Shown: piece by piece, positions 1 to 7,972 of the stretch
How positions within the stretch are numbered: position 1 is the stretch's first letter
Layout of the letters: each line of letters starts with the position of its first letter
DNA from: JANLTP01 sp031363055
Lineage (GTDB): Bacteria > Pseudomonadota > Gammaproteobacteria > Burkholderiales > Burkholderiaceae_E
NCBI GenBank assembly: GCA_031363055.1
Contig: JANLTP010000265.1
Coordinates: 1-63,151, forward strand
Direction: 5' to 3'
Length of the DNA: 63,151 nucleotides
Notes under the pieces: model-generated
The model's database searches: none
What the model was told of the DNA's origin: nothing
What the model saw: the letters and a program-made list of their open reading frames with translations, nothing else
Program-made: the position numbers and the translations under genes

Positions 1-44
1 CAGCCTAGCAGACCGTTGCTGGAGACTTGCTTCGATGAAGCCAT
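1..44 (-). CDS. petB: Cytochrome b of the bc1 complex, 5' end only
   Basis: Only the first 14 codons are inside the window. The reverse strand reads MASSKQVSSNGLLG followed by the first two bases (TG) of a Trp codon, which matches the usual bacterial cytochrome b start (a short polar stretch, then GLLGW). An AGGAG sits 12 bases upstream of the ATG at 44. The gene lies downstream of petA on the same strand, as in petABC operons. Identification rests on a few residues plus position, so it is probable rather than certain. The petA-petB gap of 179 bases is longer than usual. Confidence 0.7.
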   Translation of the reverse strand, partial: MASSKQVSSNGLLG

Positions 45-223
45 GATGATTCGAAACTCCTCGGCGGGACGCCATCGGCGACCCTGGACTTTTACGTGAA
101 CTCGAACTAGGCCGACCGTCGCCCGTCGAACTCAACAACACAAAGACCCAATTATATGAAAGCGCAAACCGGTCGGGCCCATACCACTACCGATTGCTTT
201 TACCTGCAAGCTACACCCTCTGC

Positions 224-871
224 TTACGCCTTTTTGTCGTCGCCGATCAGCAGGCGCGATTCGCTCAGATAAACATGCGGCGGTACTTCCAGATTGTCTG
301 GCGCCGGCTTATTCTTGAATACGCGGCCGGCCAGATCAAAGGTCGAACCGTGACACGGGCCCAGGAAGCCGCCTTGCCAGTCGTCGGGCAGTGAGGGCTG
401 GGCACCAGCCTGAAACTTCTCGCTGGGCGAGCATCCCAGATGCGAACAGATACCGACCACCACCAGGTACTCTTCCTTGATCGAGCGGTAAGCATTCTTG
501 GCGTAAGGCGGCGTCGGATACTCGGTACGCAGCGATTTCGGATCGGCCAACTGCGATTCGTGTTTCGCCAGCGTGGCCAGCATTTCCTTGGTCCGACGCA
601 CGATCCAGACCGGTTTGCCACGCCACTCGACTCGTAGCAGTTCGCCCGGCGCCAAGCCGCCGATGTCGACTTCGACTGGCGCACCGGCCGCCTTGGCACG
701 CTCGGAGGGCTGGAAACTGGCCACAAACGGCAGCGCCGCCGCCAATCCGCCGACCGCGCCCACGGCTGCTGTCATGCCAATGGCGCCGCGCCGGCTGGAG
801 TTGGGGGCTTCGGCATCCGCTCGGGAATCATGGTTGGCGCTGCGCGCCATCGAAGATTGCTTTGTACTCAT
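224..871 (-). CDS. petA: Rieske iron-sulfur subunit of ubiquinol-cytochrome c reductase, with one cluster ligand replaced
   Basis: 215 residues. The Rieske protein carries electrons from ubiquinol to cytochrome c1 in the bc1 complex at the cytoplasmic membrane. A twin-arginine motif (SSRRGAIG, Arg27-Arg28) precedes a hydrophobic segment at about 30-50, so export by Tat with a retained anchor is expected; tatABC are nearby. Box I is intact: CSHLGC with Cys142, His144 and Cys147. Box II reads GPCHGS at 171-176, where the family has CPCHGS. Cys173 and His174 are present, but the first Cys, a [2Fe-2S] ligand, is Gly171 (codon GGC at 359-361). One T-to-G change from TGC would explain it, so this may be a sequencing error or an inactive subunit. 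The rest of the protein, including the FDLAGRVFKN stretch, is typical. Confidence 0.95.
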   Translation of the reverse strand: MSTKQSSMARSANHDSRADAEAPNSSRRGAIGMTAAVGAVGGLAAALPFVASFQPSERAKAAGAPVEVDIGGLAPGELLRVEWRGKPVWIVRRTKEMLATLAKHESQLADPKSLRTEYPTPPYAKNAYRSIKEEYLVVVGICSHLGCSPSEKFQAGAQPSLPDDWQGGFLGPCHGSTFDLAGRVFKNKPAPDNLEVPPHVYLSESRLLIGDDKKA

Positions 872-993
872 TCCGTACTCATGTCCGTACTAGTGTTTTG
901 TTTGGTAGTGCTGCTCGCGTGTGGATTTTCGGCAACCTTGCATTCTAGCAGCCCCGGTTCGCTTGGCTTCGGCGAGGAAGTCCATCGGGGCAT
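868..993 (-). CDS. Possible 41-residue leader ORF translationally coupled to petA
   Basis: The reading frame starts at ATG 993, ten bases after a perfect AAGGAGG (1004-1010), and runs 41 codons. It ends in TGA at 868-870, which overlaps the petA ATG (869-871) as ATGA. The product is hydrophilic with no recognisable domain (starts MPRWTSSPKP, ends TDMSTE). petA itself has no convincing ribosome site, so coupling would be a plausible way to load ribosomes. An 11-base near-duplication (ATGAGTACGGA then ATGAGTACAAA) covers the last codons and the petA start. The remaining sequence between this ORF and mscL (994-1178) must hold the divergent promoters; I see no convincing -35/-10 pair. Family unknown. 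Confidence 0.4.
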   Translation of the reverse strand: MPRWTSSPKPSEPGLLECKVAENPHASSTTKQNTSTDMSTE

Positions 994-1178
994 GGAGCTG
1001 TGGCCTCCTTGACACAAGGTGTTGTAAACCGTTTCCAGATTCAATCCGCACGCGACATCGGGATTTTTTTGCGTACTGGGGGTTTTTGCTTGATGCTATA
1101 ACGGGCGATCGGGATGACAAAAACTCGATATTCTGCTTTTGAAACAGAATCTTACAAATTTAACAGAGGGGTTTTAAC

Positions 1179-1622
1179 ATGGCAATGATGCAAGATTTTC
1201 GAGCCTTTGCGGTCGGTGGTAATGTGGTTGACTTGGCCGTCGGAGTGATCATCGGTGCTGCTTTTGGCAAGATTGTCGATTCGATGGTCAAGGACATCAT
1301 CATGCCAGTCGTAGGCGCCATTTTTGGTGGCCTTGATTTTTCCAACTACTTCATACAATTAGGCAAAACGCCTGCGGGGTTCGCTGGACCGAACACCTAC
1401 GAAGCGCTGACCAAGGCAGGCGTTCCGTTGTTCGCCTGGGGCAACTTCATTACGATCTTGTTGAACTTCATTATTCTGGCCTTCATCATTTTCCAATTGG
1501 TTCGCATCTACCAGAGAGCCAAAGCCAACATGATCAAGGAAACACCGGCCGCACCGCCCGCATCGCCGCCAGCCAGTGAGCTCTATTTGAAAGAAATCCG
1601 CGACGCGCTGACCAAGCGTTGA
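1179..1622 (+). CDS. mscL: Large-conductance mechanosensitive channel MscL
   Basis: 147 residues. MscL forms a homopentameric inner-membrane channel that opens under extreme membrane tension to release solutes during hypo-osmotic shock. The N-terminal amphipathic helix (DFRAFAVGGN), the pore-lining first membrane helix (VVDLAVGVIIGAAFGKIV, about 16-33) and a second membrane helix (about 85-110, FITILLNFIILAFIIFQLV) are all present, followed by a charged cytoplasmic tail rich in Pro/Ala. The ATG at 1179 follows an AGAGG. It is a single-gene unit closed by a strong terminator. Confidence 0.97.
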   Translation: MAMMQDFRAFAVGGNVVDLAVGVIIGAAFGKIVDSMVKDIIMPVVGAIFGGLDFSNYFIQLGKTPAGFAGPNTYEALTKAGVPLFAWGNFITILLNFIILAFIIFQLVRIYQRAKANMIKETPAAPPASPPASELYLKEIRDALTKR

Positions 1623-1651
1623 TCCGGTCGGTCAGTCTCGAACCAGGTTAC

Positions 1652-1679
1652 AAATGCCCGCCGCGAGCGGGCATTTTTA
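1652..1679 (+). terminator. Rho-independent terminator of mscL
   Basis: A perfect 10-base inverted repeat (AAATGCCCGC, GCGGGCATTT) around the 5-base loop CGCGA is followed by a run of T. It lies 29 bases after the mscL stop. Confidence 0.9.
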
Positions 1680-1793
1680 TATTCGTCGCGCCTTTCGCCA
1701 TCCAGCGGTTTGCGCAATAATTGTCAAATCATTCGGTACTTCTGAATCTCTTTTTTCGCGCATTGGGTCGCCACGGCGGCATTCGAACCATTC

Positions 1794-3125
1794 ATGTTAC
1801 GCAGCCTCTGGTTGTTGTTCTCTCAAGTAGTCACCGTCGGTCTGGCACTACTGTTTCTGGCGGCTGCGATGAAACCCGAATGGTTGACCGCGCCGTCCCA
1901 GGCCCTGCGGCAGTGGACGTCTTCGTCGCCGATCCAAACCACCGAACGTCCCTCCGATCGGACAGTAGCCCGCAGTGAACCCGCCACGCCGCCAGCACCG
2001 CTAACGCAGCCGGGAACGTCCACCGACGCGAATGCCAAGGCGACGTCGCCGGCCGCGAAACCCAGCCAAACCGTCACGCCTAAAAAAGACGAGCATGCGG
2101 TGGCGATTCTTTCCTACAGCGAAGGCGCCAGACGCGCGATCCCGAGCGTCGTGAACATCGTCACCGACAAACAACCGAAGCTGCCCGCCAATCATCCGCT
2201 GCTCAATGATCCGGCCTTCAAGCGCTTTTTTGGCAACCAGGCACCGGGTAGCAACCCGCAATCCGGTACGCGAAGGCCGGCCGCAAGCCTGGGCTCGGGT
2301 GTGATCATCGGCAGCGATGGCTTGGTGTTGACCAATCATCACGTGGTGGACGCAGCCAACGATATCGAAGTCGTGCTCTCCGACGGACAACGTGTGCGCG
2401 CAAAAGTAATCGGCAGCGATCCGGAAACCGATTTGGCGGTCCTGCGCACCGACAAGACCAATTTGCCGGCGATTGCACTGGGCGACGCCGAGCAGGCGCG
2501 CGTCGGCGATGTCGTGCTGGCGATCGGCAATCCGTTTGGCGTCGGCCAGACCGTCACCATGGGCATCGTCAGCGCGCTGGGGCGCAGCCAGCTCGGGATC
2601 AATACCTTTGAGAACTTCATACAGACCGATGCCGCCATCAATCCGGGCAATTCAGGCGGCGCACTGGTTGATACCCAGGGTCGATTGCTCGGCATCAACA
2701 CGGCCATCTATTCTCGCAGTGGCGGATCGCTGGGGATTGGATTTGCCATTCCCGTGTCCACCGTCAAACAGGTCATGGATCAAATCGTTGCCAACGGCAG
2801 TGTCACGCGCGGCTACATCGGTGTCGAGCCACAAGATGTCACGCCCGAAATTGCCGAAGCATTCAATTTACCGCGCAAGGACGGTGCCATCATTGCCGGG
2901 CTGGTCCGAGGTGGACCAGCCGAAAAAGCCGGCGTCAAGGTCGGCGACATTCTCATTGAAATTGACGGCGCACCGGTCATGAACACGGCGACCATGCTCA
3001 ACATGATTGCTCAAATCACGCCGGGCAGCGCCGCTCAATTCAACTTTGTTCGCGAACGCAAGGAAACGCGCTTGAAAATTACCGTCGGCAAACGCCCGAA
3101 AGCGAACCCGCGACCCGCCGAGTAA
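1794..3125 (+). CDS. HtrA/Deg-family periplasmic serine protease with one PDZ domain
   Basis: 443 residues. A single hydrophobic segment at about 8-26 anchors or exports the protein; a Pro/Thr/Ser-rich linker follows to about 95. The trypsin-like domain has the catalytic triad: His in TNHHVVDA (about 182), Asp in ETDLAVL (about 211) and Ser in NPGNSGGALVD (about 287). One PDZ domain follows (about 320-430). The architecture of one PDZ plus an N-terminal anchor resembles DegS/AlgW rather than two-PDZ DegP, and in betaproteobacteria the gene is often called mucD or degQ. Likely role: envelope protein quality control or regulated proteolysis in the sigma-E response. It is convergent with tatC. 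Confidence 0.93.
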   Translation: MLRSLWLLFSQVVTVGLALLFLAAAMKPEWLTAPSQALRQWTSSSPIQTTERPSDRTVARSEPATPPAPLTQPGTSTDANAKATSPAAKPSQTVTPKKDEHAVAILSYSEGARRAIPSVVNIVTDKQPKLPANHPLLNDPAFKRFFGNQAPGSNPQSGTRRPAASLGSGVIIGSDGLVLTNHHVVDAANDIEVVLSDGQRVRAKVIGSDPETDLAVLRTDKTNLPAIALGDAEQARVGDVVLAIGNPFGVGQTVTMGIVSALGRSQLGINTFENFIQTDAAINPGNSGGALVDTQGRLLGINTAIYSRSGGSLGIGFAIPVSTVKQVMDQIVANGSVTRGYIGVEPQDVTPEIAEAFNLPRKDGAIIAGLVRGGPAEKAGVKVGDILIEIDGAPVMNTATMLNMIAQITPGSAAQFNFVRERKETRLKITVGKRPKANPRPAE

Positions 3126-3139
3126 GATTGAACGCTTTG

Positions 3140-3199
3140 TGTTTCATCTCGTTATGTTTCATCTCGTTGTGTGCCAACTCGCTGTGTTTCAGCTCGGCG
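3140..3199. repeat. Four 15-bp tandem repeats at the htrA-tatC junction
   Basis: Contiguous units are TGTTTCATCTCGTTA, TGTTTCATCTCGTTG, TGTGCCAACTCGCTG and TGTTTCAGCTCGGCG. The fourth runs through the tatC stop codon (3189-3191, reverse strand). There are no spacers, so this is not a CRISPR. Confidence 0.9.
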
Positions 3200-4004
3200 T
3201 ACCGTTGGCGCCGACATCGGGTGCGGTCGGCGCGCGGCTGACCGAGGTAATAAAACCCGCCAGAAAGATACCCAGCTCGTACAGGATGCAGAGCGGGATC
3301 GCGAGCATGAATTGGCTCAGTACGTCAGGCGGCGTCAACACGGCGGCGACGACAAACGCTCCGACCACGACATAACGACGCGCGTCCTTGAGTTGCTGCG
3401 TCGTGACCATGCCCAGCTTGACGAGCAACATTTCGACCACCGGCACTTCAAAGGTCAGCCCGAAGCCGAAAAATATTGACAACGTAAAGTCCCAGTACTT
3501 TTGCAAATCCTGCAAGGTCTCGGCGCCGGTACTGGCTGAAAACGAAATAAAGAACTTGTAGGCGGCCGGCAAGACGAACAGATAGGCAAACGTTATGCCG
3601 ACCACCATGAAAAACACGCTGGAGACAATCAGCGGCAAGGCGAAGCGTTTTTCGTGTTCGTACAAGCCGGGGGCCACAAAAGCCCAGGCCTGATAAAGCA
3701 CCCACGGCAACGAAAACAGCAGGGCCGCCAGAAACGACATTTTGGTGAGCGTAAAGAACGCGCCGGCCTGGTCGGTAAAGATTGGCTTGGTGCCCTTGGG
3801 CAGCGCCTCGTACAGCGGTTGCGACAAAAAGCGCATCAACTCGCCCGAGAAATAGAAACAGACGCCAAACAGGATCAGCACTACGACCAGCGACTTGATC
3901 ATGCGATCGCGCAACTCAACCAGATGCGACAGGAAACTTTCATCCTGTGCGGGGGTTGTGCCGTTGCCGGTACGATTACGTTTGCCAAGCCACTTCAATG
4001 CCAT
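3189..4004 (-). CDS. tatC: Twin-arginine translocase subunit TatC
   Basis: 271 residues. TatC is the polytopic inner-membrane receptor that binds twin-arginine signal peptides and, with TatB and TatA, exports folded proteins. The N-terminal motif around SFLSHLVELRDRMIKS and the FALPLIVSSVFFMVVGITFAY region are characteristic, and six membrane helices can be traced to about residue 250. A Pro/Ala/Thr-rich tail ends in the tandem-repeat zone. It is last in the order tatA-tatB-tatC; PetA in this window is a probable substrate. Confidence 0.97.
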   Translation of the reverse strand: MALKWLGKRNRTGNGTTPAQDESFLSHLVELRDRMIKSLVVVLILFGVCFYFSGELMRFLSQPLYEALPKGTKPIFTDQAGAFFTLTKMSFLAALLFSLPWVLYQAWAFVAPGLYEHEKRFALPLIVSSVFFMVVGITFAYLFVLPAAYKFFISFSASTGAETLQDLQKYWDFTLSIFFGFGLTFEVPVVEMLLVKLGMVTTQQLKDARRYVVVGAFVVAAVLTPPDVLSQFMLAIPLCILYELGIFLAGFITSVSRAPTAPDVGANGTPS

Positions 4005-4028
4005 GCGTTTATACCTTCAATGCGGCGT

Positions 4029-4760
4029 TCAAGCGAGCGGAGTTGGGGCGAGCGGAGTCGAAAGAGGCGGGGTCGAAACAGACGAAGTCGAGACAGACGA
4101 AGTCGACGCGGGCGGCTTGGAGTCAATGGCTGGCGCTGGTTCATACCGTGAAGCCTCGTTTGCCATGGCTTCGAACAGCTTGGGCTGCGCGACTTCGACG
4201 CCAGCCTGCGCCAAAGTGGCCTGTATAACCGGCTCCTGTACCACCGTGGCCTGTGTCAACGTGTCCTGTGCGACTGTGTACTGCGCCGCAATTTCAGTGG
4301 GCACCTCGGCCTGCGGTCGGGTAAATCGAAGGTAAGCGCGTTTCGGGCGCTTCAGGCCCAATTCCTTGGAGCGCTCGATGCGCCGATCCTTGATGCGCTC
4401 GCGCAGCCGGCGGGCCGCGTAGATTCGATCCCAGTCGGTTCGCGGTTCATCGGTCGTGGTGCTGGCGGCGCCTTCGAAGGCCGCGTTCAGCGACGATAAC
4501 TCGCCGCCCGCTTCCGACACGACGCTGTCGACCGAATTCTTCAGGCTCTGAGCCGCGTCCTTGACGTCCGCCTGAATCTTGCGCAACTCGTCGAGTTGCA
4601 TTTGGCGGTTGATGTCGGATTTCACGTCGTCAACATAACGGCGCAACTTGCCCATCCACTCACCGGCCTGTCGCGCAACCTTCGGCAAGCGCTCAGGCCC
4701 GATCACGACCAACGCCACCACGGCAATGATCATCATCTCGGTAAAGCCAATATCAAACAT
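4029..4760 (-). CDS. tatB: Twin-arginine translocase subunit TatB, with repetitive C-terminal tail
   Basis: 243 residues. It has the TatB signature start FDIGFTEMMIIAVVALVVIGPERLP (written here as FDIGFTEMM and GPERLP), one membrane helix, then an amphipathic helix and a charged cytoplasmic region with conserved GPERLPKVAR and GEWMGKLRRYV. It docks signal-peptide/TatC complexes. The last 30 residues are low complexity and are made of 5-residue repeats (SSVST, SSVST, PPLST, PLAPT) encoded by a six-copy 15-bp array. The tail is longer than in E. coli TatB (171 residues) and probably dispensable. Confidence 0.96.
   Translation of the reverse strand: MFDIGFTEMMIIAVVALVVIGPERLPKVARQAGEWMGKLRRYVDDVKSDINRQMQLDELRKIQADVKDAAQSLKNSVDSVVSEAGGELSSLNAAFEGAASTTTDEPRTDWDRIYAARRLRERIKDRRIERSKELGLKRPKRAYLRFTRPQAEVPTEIAAQYTVAQDTLTQATVVQEPVIQATLAQAGVEVAQPKLFEAMANEASRYEPAPAIDSKPPASTSSVSTSSVSTPPLSTPLAPTPLA
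4031..4120. repeat. Six 15-bp tandem repeats encoding the TatB tail
   Basis: Six contiguous units run from 4031, for example GGGCGAGCGGAGTCG, AAAGAGGCGGGGTCG, AAACAGACGAAGTCG and AGACAGACGAAGTCG. The unit is a multiple of three, so the tatB frame is kept and the array yields pentapeptide repeats. Confidence 0.9.
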
Positions 4761-4864
4761 GTGAAGTGGAGGCTAAGGTTTCAGATGAGCCGGCGCCGCC
4801 GGACGGGCGCGCGAACCTAATGCGCCGCAGCAACCCCCGAGGCTCCAATGGCTCGAGCGGAGTC

Positions 4865-5086
4865 CTAGCGCTTTTCCCGGGCTTGCACGTCGATGGTCTT
4901 GGCCGCCGACGAGCTGGTGTCGTCCACCGCCTTTTCGACCGAGGCGGCGCCATCCTTGACGCCCTCCTTGAAGCCTTTGACCGCACCACCCAGGTCAGAC
5001 CCGATGTTGCGCAATTTTTTGGTGCCAAAAATCAACATGATGATCACCAGCACAATCAGCCAGTGCCAAATACTTAACGAACCCAT
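4865..5086 (-). CDS. tatA: Twin-arginine translocase subunit TatA
   Basis: 73 residues from the ATG at 5086, chosen because the conserved start MGSLSIWHWLIVL follows a good AGGAG; an upstream in-frame start at 5254 would add 56 unrelated residues read through hinT. It has one membrane helix, the FGTKKLRNIGSDLG amphipathic hinge, and a charged tail ending QAREKR. TatA oligomers form the protein-conducting part of the translocase. It is first of the tatABC set. Confidence 0.96.
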   Translation of the reverse strand: MGSLSIWHWLIVLVIIMLIFGTKKLRNIGSDLGGAVKGFKEGVKDGAASVEKAVDDTSSSAAKTIDVQAREKR

Positions 5087-5124
5087 TGTTCGCTCCTGAA
5101 AATTCGAGATTAATCCGTAACGGA

Positions 5125-5490
5125 TCAAGCCACCGGAGGTTTCATCCCCGATCGCAACGGCTCCGATCCGGTCATCAGATGAGCATGTAGATGATACACC
5201 TCCTGCCGCCCGACCCGCCCGTTGTTGATGACGACCCGGAAACCATCGTTGCATCCCAACGATTTAGCCAGCTCGCCGCTCATTCCGAGCATTTTGCCCA
5301 ACAATAACTGATGTTTCATATCGGCGTCGTAGAGATTCTCGAGATGCAGCTTTGGAATCATCAACAAGTGAACCGGCGACGACGGATTGATGTCGTGAAA
5401 AACCAGGATGTCGTCGTCCTCGAACACCTTTCGGCTCGGAATCTGGCCAGCCGCAATTTTGCAGAAAATACAGTCGGTTGGCTTACTCAT
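5125..5490 (-). CDS. hinT: HIT-family nucleotide-binding hydrolase (HinT-like)
   Basis: 121 residues. It has the histidine triad HLHAHLM near residue 100 and the N-terminal CIFCKIAAGQIPS zinc-type motif of HinT proteins. Known members hydrolyse adenosine phosphoramidates and acyl-adenylates. The start overlaps the hisE stop by four bases (ATGA), so it is cotranscribed with the his genes, as in many betaproteobacteria. Confidence 0.93.
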   Translation of the reverse strand: MSKPTDCIFCKIAAGQIPSRKVFEDDDILVFHDINPSSPVHLLMIPKLHLENLYDADMKHQLLLGKMLGMSGELAKSLGCNDGFRVVINNGRVGRQEVYHLHAHLMTGSEPLRSGMKPPVA

Positions 5491-5819
5491 GGCCGCTCCC
5501 GGGCGTTCAATTTACGCAGCGCAATCTCGTCGAGTCCGGACAGACCCTCGCGGCGCGCCAGCTCAGTCAGCACATCGGCCGGTGTCAGATCGTAATGGGC
5601 GAGCATAACCAGGCAATGAAACCACAAATCAGCCGTTTCGCAGACAATTCGCTCGCGTGATCCATCTTTGGCCGCCATCACGGTTTCGGTAGCCTCTTCG
5701 CCGATCTTCTTCAGAATGGCGTCTTCGCCTTTGCTGAATAATCGAGCGACATAGGACTCCTCCGGGTCCGCGCCTTTGCGTGACTCGATGACCTCACCCA
5801 ATCGGCTCAGGGTATCCAT
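5487..5819 (-). CDS. hisE: Phosphoribosyl-ATP pyrophosphatase
   Basis: 110 residues, an all-helical MazG-like fold. It hydrolyses phosphoribosyl-ATP to phosphoribosyl-AMP, the second step of histidine synthesis. Typical features are ESYVARLFSKGEDAILKKIGEE (seen as SYVARLF and KIGEEATE) and DLWFHCLVMLAHY. It stands as a separate gene from hisI, which is usual for betaproteobacteria, whereas enterics have a HisIE fusion. Confidence 0.96.
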   Translation of the reverse strand: MDTLSRLGEVIESRKGADPEESYVARLFSKGEDAILKKIGEEATETVMAAKDGSRERIVCETADLWFHCLVMLAHYDLTPADVLTELARREGLSGLDEIALRKLNARERP

Positions 5820-5839
5820 GACAGCTTAACCTTCGTTGC

Positions 5840-6298
5840 TCATTTATAGATGAGCTCGGGGTCCTTGACGACCGGATCGGTGACCACCCACTGGTTATTG
5901 TCCAGTTTATGAAAAAAGCATGCCTCGCGACCGGTATGACAGGCCAGCCCACCGACCTGATCGACCAGCAACAGCACGACATCACCATCACAATCAAGGC
6001 GCAGTTCATTGACGAGCTGAATATGCCCCGATTCCTCACCCTTGTGCCAGAGCCGCTCGCGAGACCTCGACCAGTACACCGCCTTGCCAGTAACCGCCGT
6101 CAAGTGCAAGGCTTCGCGATTCATCCAGGCGACCATCAGAATGCGCTTGCTGCTGGCATCCTGCGCAATCGCGGTCACCAGGCCACGTGCGTCCCATTTG
6201 ACCGCGTCAAGCCAACCCGGCGCAGGGCTAGCCGGCCGGGCAATATCAGTGTCCGGGGTCTTGCTCGTTGCGGCTGTTGGGGCGGTCAGGTTGGTCAA
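5840..6298 (-). CDS. hisI: Phosphoribosyl-AMP cyclohydrolase
   Basis: 152 residues, with a TTG start at 6298; no in-frame ATG or GTG precedes the conserved core. It opens the adenine ring of phosphoribosyl-AMP, the third step of histidine synthesis. The metal-binding residues are present in RLDCDGDVVL and ACHTGREACFF, and the substrate motif in WSRSRERLWHKGEESGH. The first 27 residues (Thr/Ala/Pro-rich) are extra compared with typical family members, so the true start is uncertain. Confidence 0.93.
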   Translation of the reverse strand: MTNLTAPTAATSKTPDTDIARPASPAPGWLDAVKWDARGLVTAIAQDASSKRILMVAWMNREALHLTAVTGKAVYWSRSRERLWHKGEESGHIQLVNELRLDCDGDVVLLLVDQVGGLACHTGREACFFHKLDNNQWVVTDPVVKDPELIYK

Positions 6299-6329
6299 AA
6301 TTGGGCTAACTGATTAGACAGTGCGGGTT

Positions 6330-6390
6330 AGTCGAGGGCACGGGACAATCAAGGACGCAGGTGAGTCGAGGGCGAGGATCAATCGAGGCG
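6330..6390. repeat. 17-bp tandem repeats at the hisI-hisF junction
   Basis: Units AGTCGAGGGCACGGGAC, AATCAAGGACGCAGGTG, AGTCGAGGGCGAGGATC and a partial AATCGAGGCG follow each other at an exact 17-base period. The last two reach into the hisF 3' end (stop at 6379-6381). Confidence 0.8.
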
Positions 6391-7140
6391 AACGGCGATT
6401 CCCTGGTCGGCCATGAATCGTTTGGCTTCGCCGACAGTGTACTCGCCGAAGTGAAAAATACTGGCGGCGAGGACGGCGTTGGCGCGACCCAGCGTCACGC
6501 CATCGGCCAGATGCTGCAGGCTGCCGACGCCGCCCGACGCAATCACGGGAATACCGACCGCATCGGCAACGGCGCGCGTGATGGCCAGATCGAAGCCGAT
6601 TCGGGTGCCATCGCGATCCATGCTGGTCAGCAAAATTTCGCCGGCGCCCAGGCGTTCGACCTCGCGCGCCCATTCGACGGCATCCAGGCCGGTGTTGTTG
6701 CGCCCGCCATGGGTAAATACCTGCCAGTGGCCAGGCTCGGTCTGTTTGGCATCGATGGCGCAGACAATACACTGCGCGCCAAAACGATCGCTGGCATCGC
6801 GGATCAGGGCCGGGTTTTGAATGCCGGCGGTGTTGATGGACACCTTGTCGGCACCGGCATTGAGCAATCGGCGAACGTCTGCGACCGCGCGAACTCCGCC
6901 GCCCACCGTCAAGGGAATGAAGACCTGATTGGCCACCGCTTCGATGACATGCAAAATTAGGTCGCGCTCGTCGCTCGAGGCGGTAATGTCGAGAAAGGTC
7001 AGCTCGTCAGCGCCCTCGCCGTCATAACGACGGGCGATTTCAACCGGATCACCGGCATCACGCAGTGCGACAAAATTGACGCCCTTGACGACCCGCCCGG
7101 CGGTGACATCAAGGCAGGGAATGATGCGTCGGGTCAGCAT
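6379..7140 (-). CDS. hisF: Imidazole glycerol phosphate synthase cyclase subunit
   Basis: 253 residues, a (beta/alpha)8 barrel. With HisH it converts PRFAR plus ammonia to imidazole glycerol phosphate and AICAR. Both catalytic acids are in place: Asp11 in IPCLDVTAGRVVKG and Asp130 in CAIDAKQ. The phosphate-binding loops (SGGVGSLQHL, GGGVRA) are intact. It contrasts with the second HisF-like protein at 42091, which lacks Asp11. Confidence 0.97.
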   Translation of the reverse strand: MLTRRIIPCLDVTAGRVVKGVNFVALRDAGDPVEIARRYDGEGADELTFLDITASSDERDLILHVIEAVANQVFIPLTVGGGVRAVADVRRLLNAGADKVSINTAGIQNPALIRDASDRFGAQCIVCAIDAKQTEPGHWQVFTHGGRNNTGLDAVEWAREVERLGAGEILLTSMDRDGTRIGFDLAITRAVADAVGIPVIASGGVGSLQHLADGVTLGRANAVLAASIFHFGEYTVGEAKRFMADQGIAVRLD

Positions 7141-7206
7141 TGACGCAACCGTTGTTCGTTCAGACTCGACTTTGGAGCGCGCGGACCAGGAGCGCGCGAC
7201 CGGTTA

Positions 7207-7947
7207 CTAGCCATTGAGTTCATCGGCGCGCGCTTGCGCATCGACGAAATTGATCTGACCTTCATAGAGCGAGCGGCCCAGAATGGCCGCTGCAACGCCG
7301 TCCGATTCGAGGGCGCAGAGCTGTTCGATATCGGCCATCGAGGCAATGCCGCCCGAGGCGAACACCGGTACTTTCAGGGCCTTGGCCAGCCGCTGGGTCG
7401 CTTCAACATTAAACCCCGAGAGCATACCGTCACGGCCAATGTCGGTGTAAATGACGCCTTCAATTCCATAATCCTCGAACTTGCGGGCCAGATCGAGCAC
7501 ATCGTGCCCGGTCAGTTTGCTCCAGCCATCGGTCGCGACCTTGCCGTCACGAGCATCGAGCCCGACCAGCACGCTACCCGGAAAAGCCCCGCAGGCATCA
7601 TGCAGCAAACCGGGGTTCTTGACCGCCGCCGTACCGATGATGACAAATTCCAGGCCACCATCGAGATACCGCTCGATGGTGTCGAGATCGCGAATGCCAC
7701 CGCCCAACTGAACCGGGATGGCGCCATCGACTTGTCGCAGGATGGCGCGGATCGCGGCTTCGTTTTTCGGCTTGCCAGCAATCGCGCCGTTCAAATCAAC
7801 CAAATGCAAGCGTCGCGCACCCTGATCGAGCCAATGTCGAGCCATTTCGGCGGGGTCTTCGGCAAACACGGTGACGTCGTTCATGTTGCCTTGGCGCAAG
7901 CGCACGCAACGACCGTCTTTGAGGTCAATAGCAGGAATCAGCAACAT
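7207..7947 (-). CDS. hisA: ProFAR isomerase
   Basis: 246 residues, a (beta/alpha)8 barrel. It isomerises the aminoaldose ProFAR to the aminoketose PRFAR, the fourth step of histidine synthesis. The catalytic Asp8 is in PAIDLKDGRCVRL and the second Asp in VGLDARDGKVATDGW. The phosphate loops are GGGIRDL and ASGGIASM. The 66-base gap to hisF contains a 15-bp unit repeated twice (about 7173-7202). Confidence 0.97.
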   Translation of the reverse strand: MLLIPAIDLKDGRCVRLRQGNMNDVTVFAEDPAEMARHWLDQGARRLHLVDLNGAIAGKPKNEAAIRAILRQVDGAIPVQLGGGIRDLDTIERYLDGGLEFVIIGTAAVKNPGLLHDACGAFPGSVLVGLDARDGKVATDGWSKLTGHDVLDLARKFEDYGIEGVIYTDIGRDGMLSGFNVEATQRLAKALKVPVFASGGIASMADIEQLCALESDGVAAAILGRSLYEGQINFVDAQARADELNG

Positions 7948-7972
7948 GGGAGCAGATCTTCAAGTTAACCGT

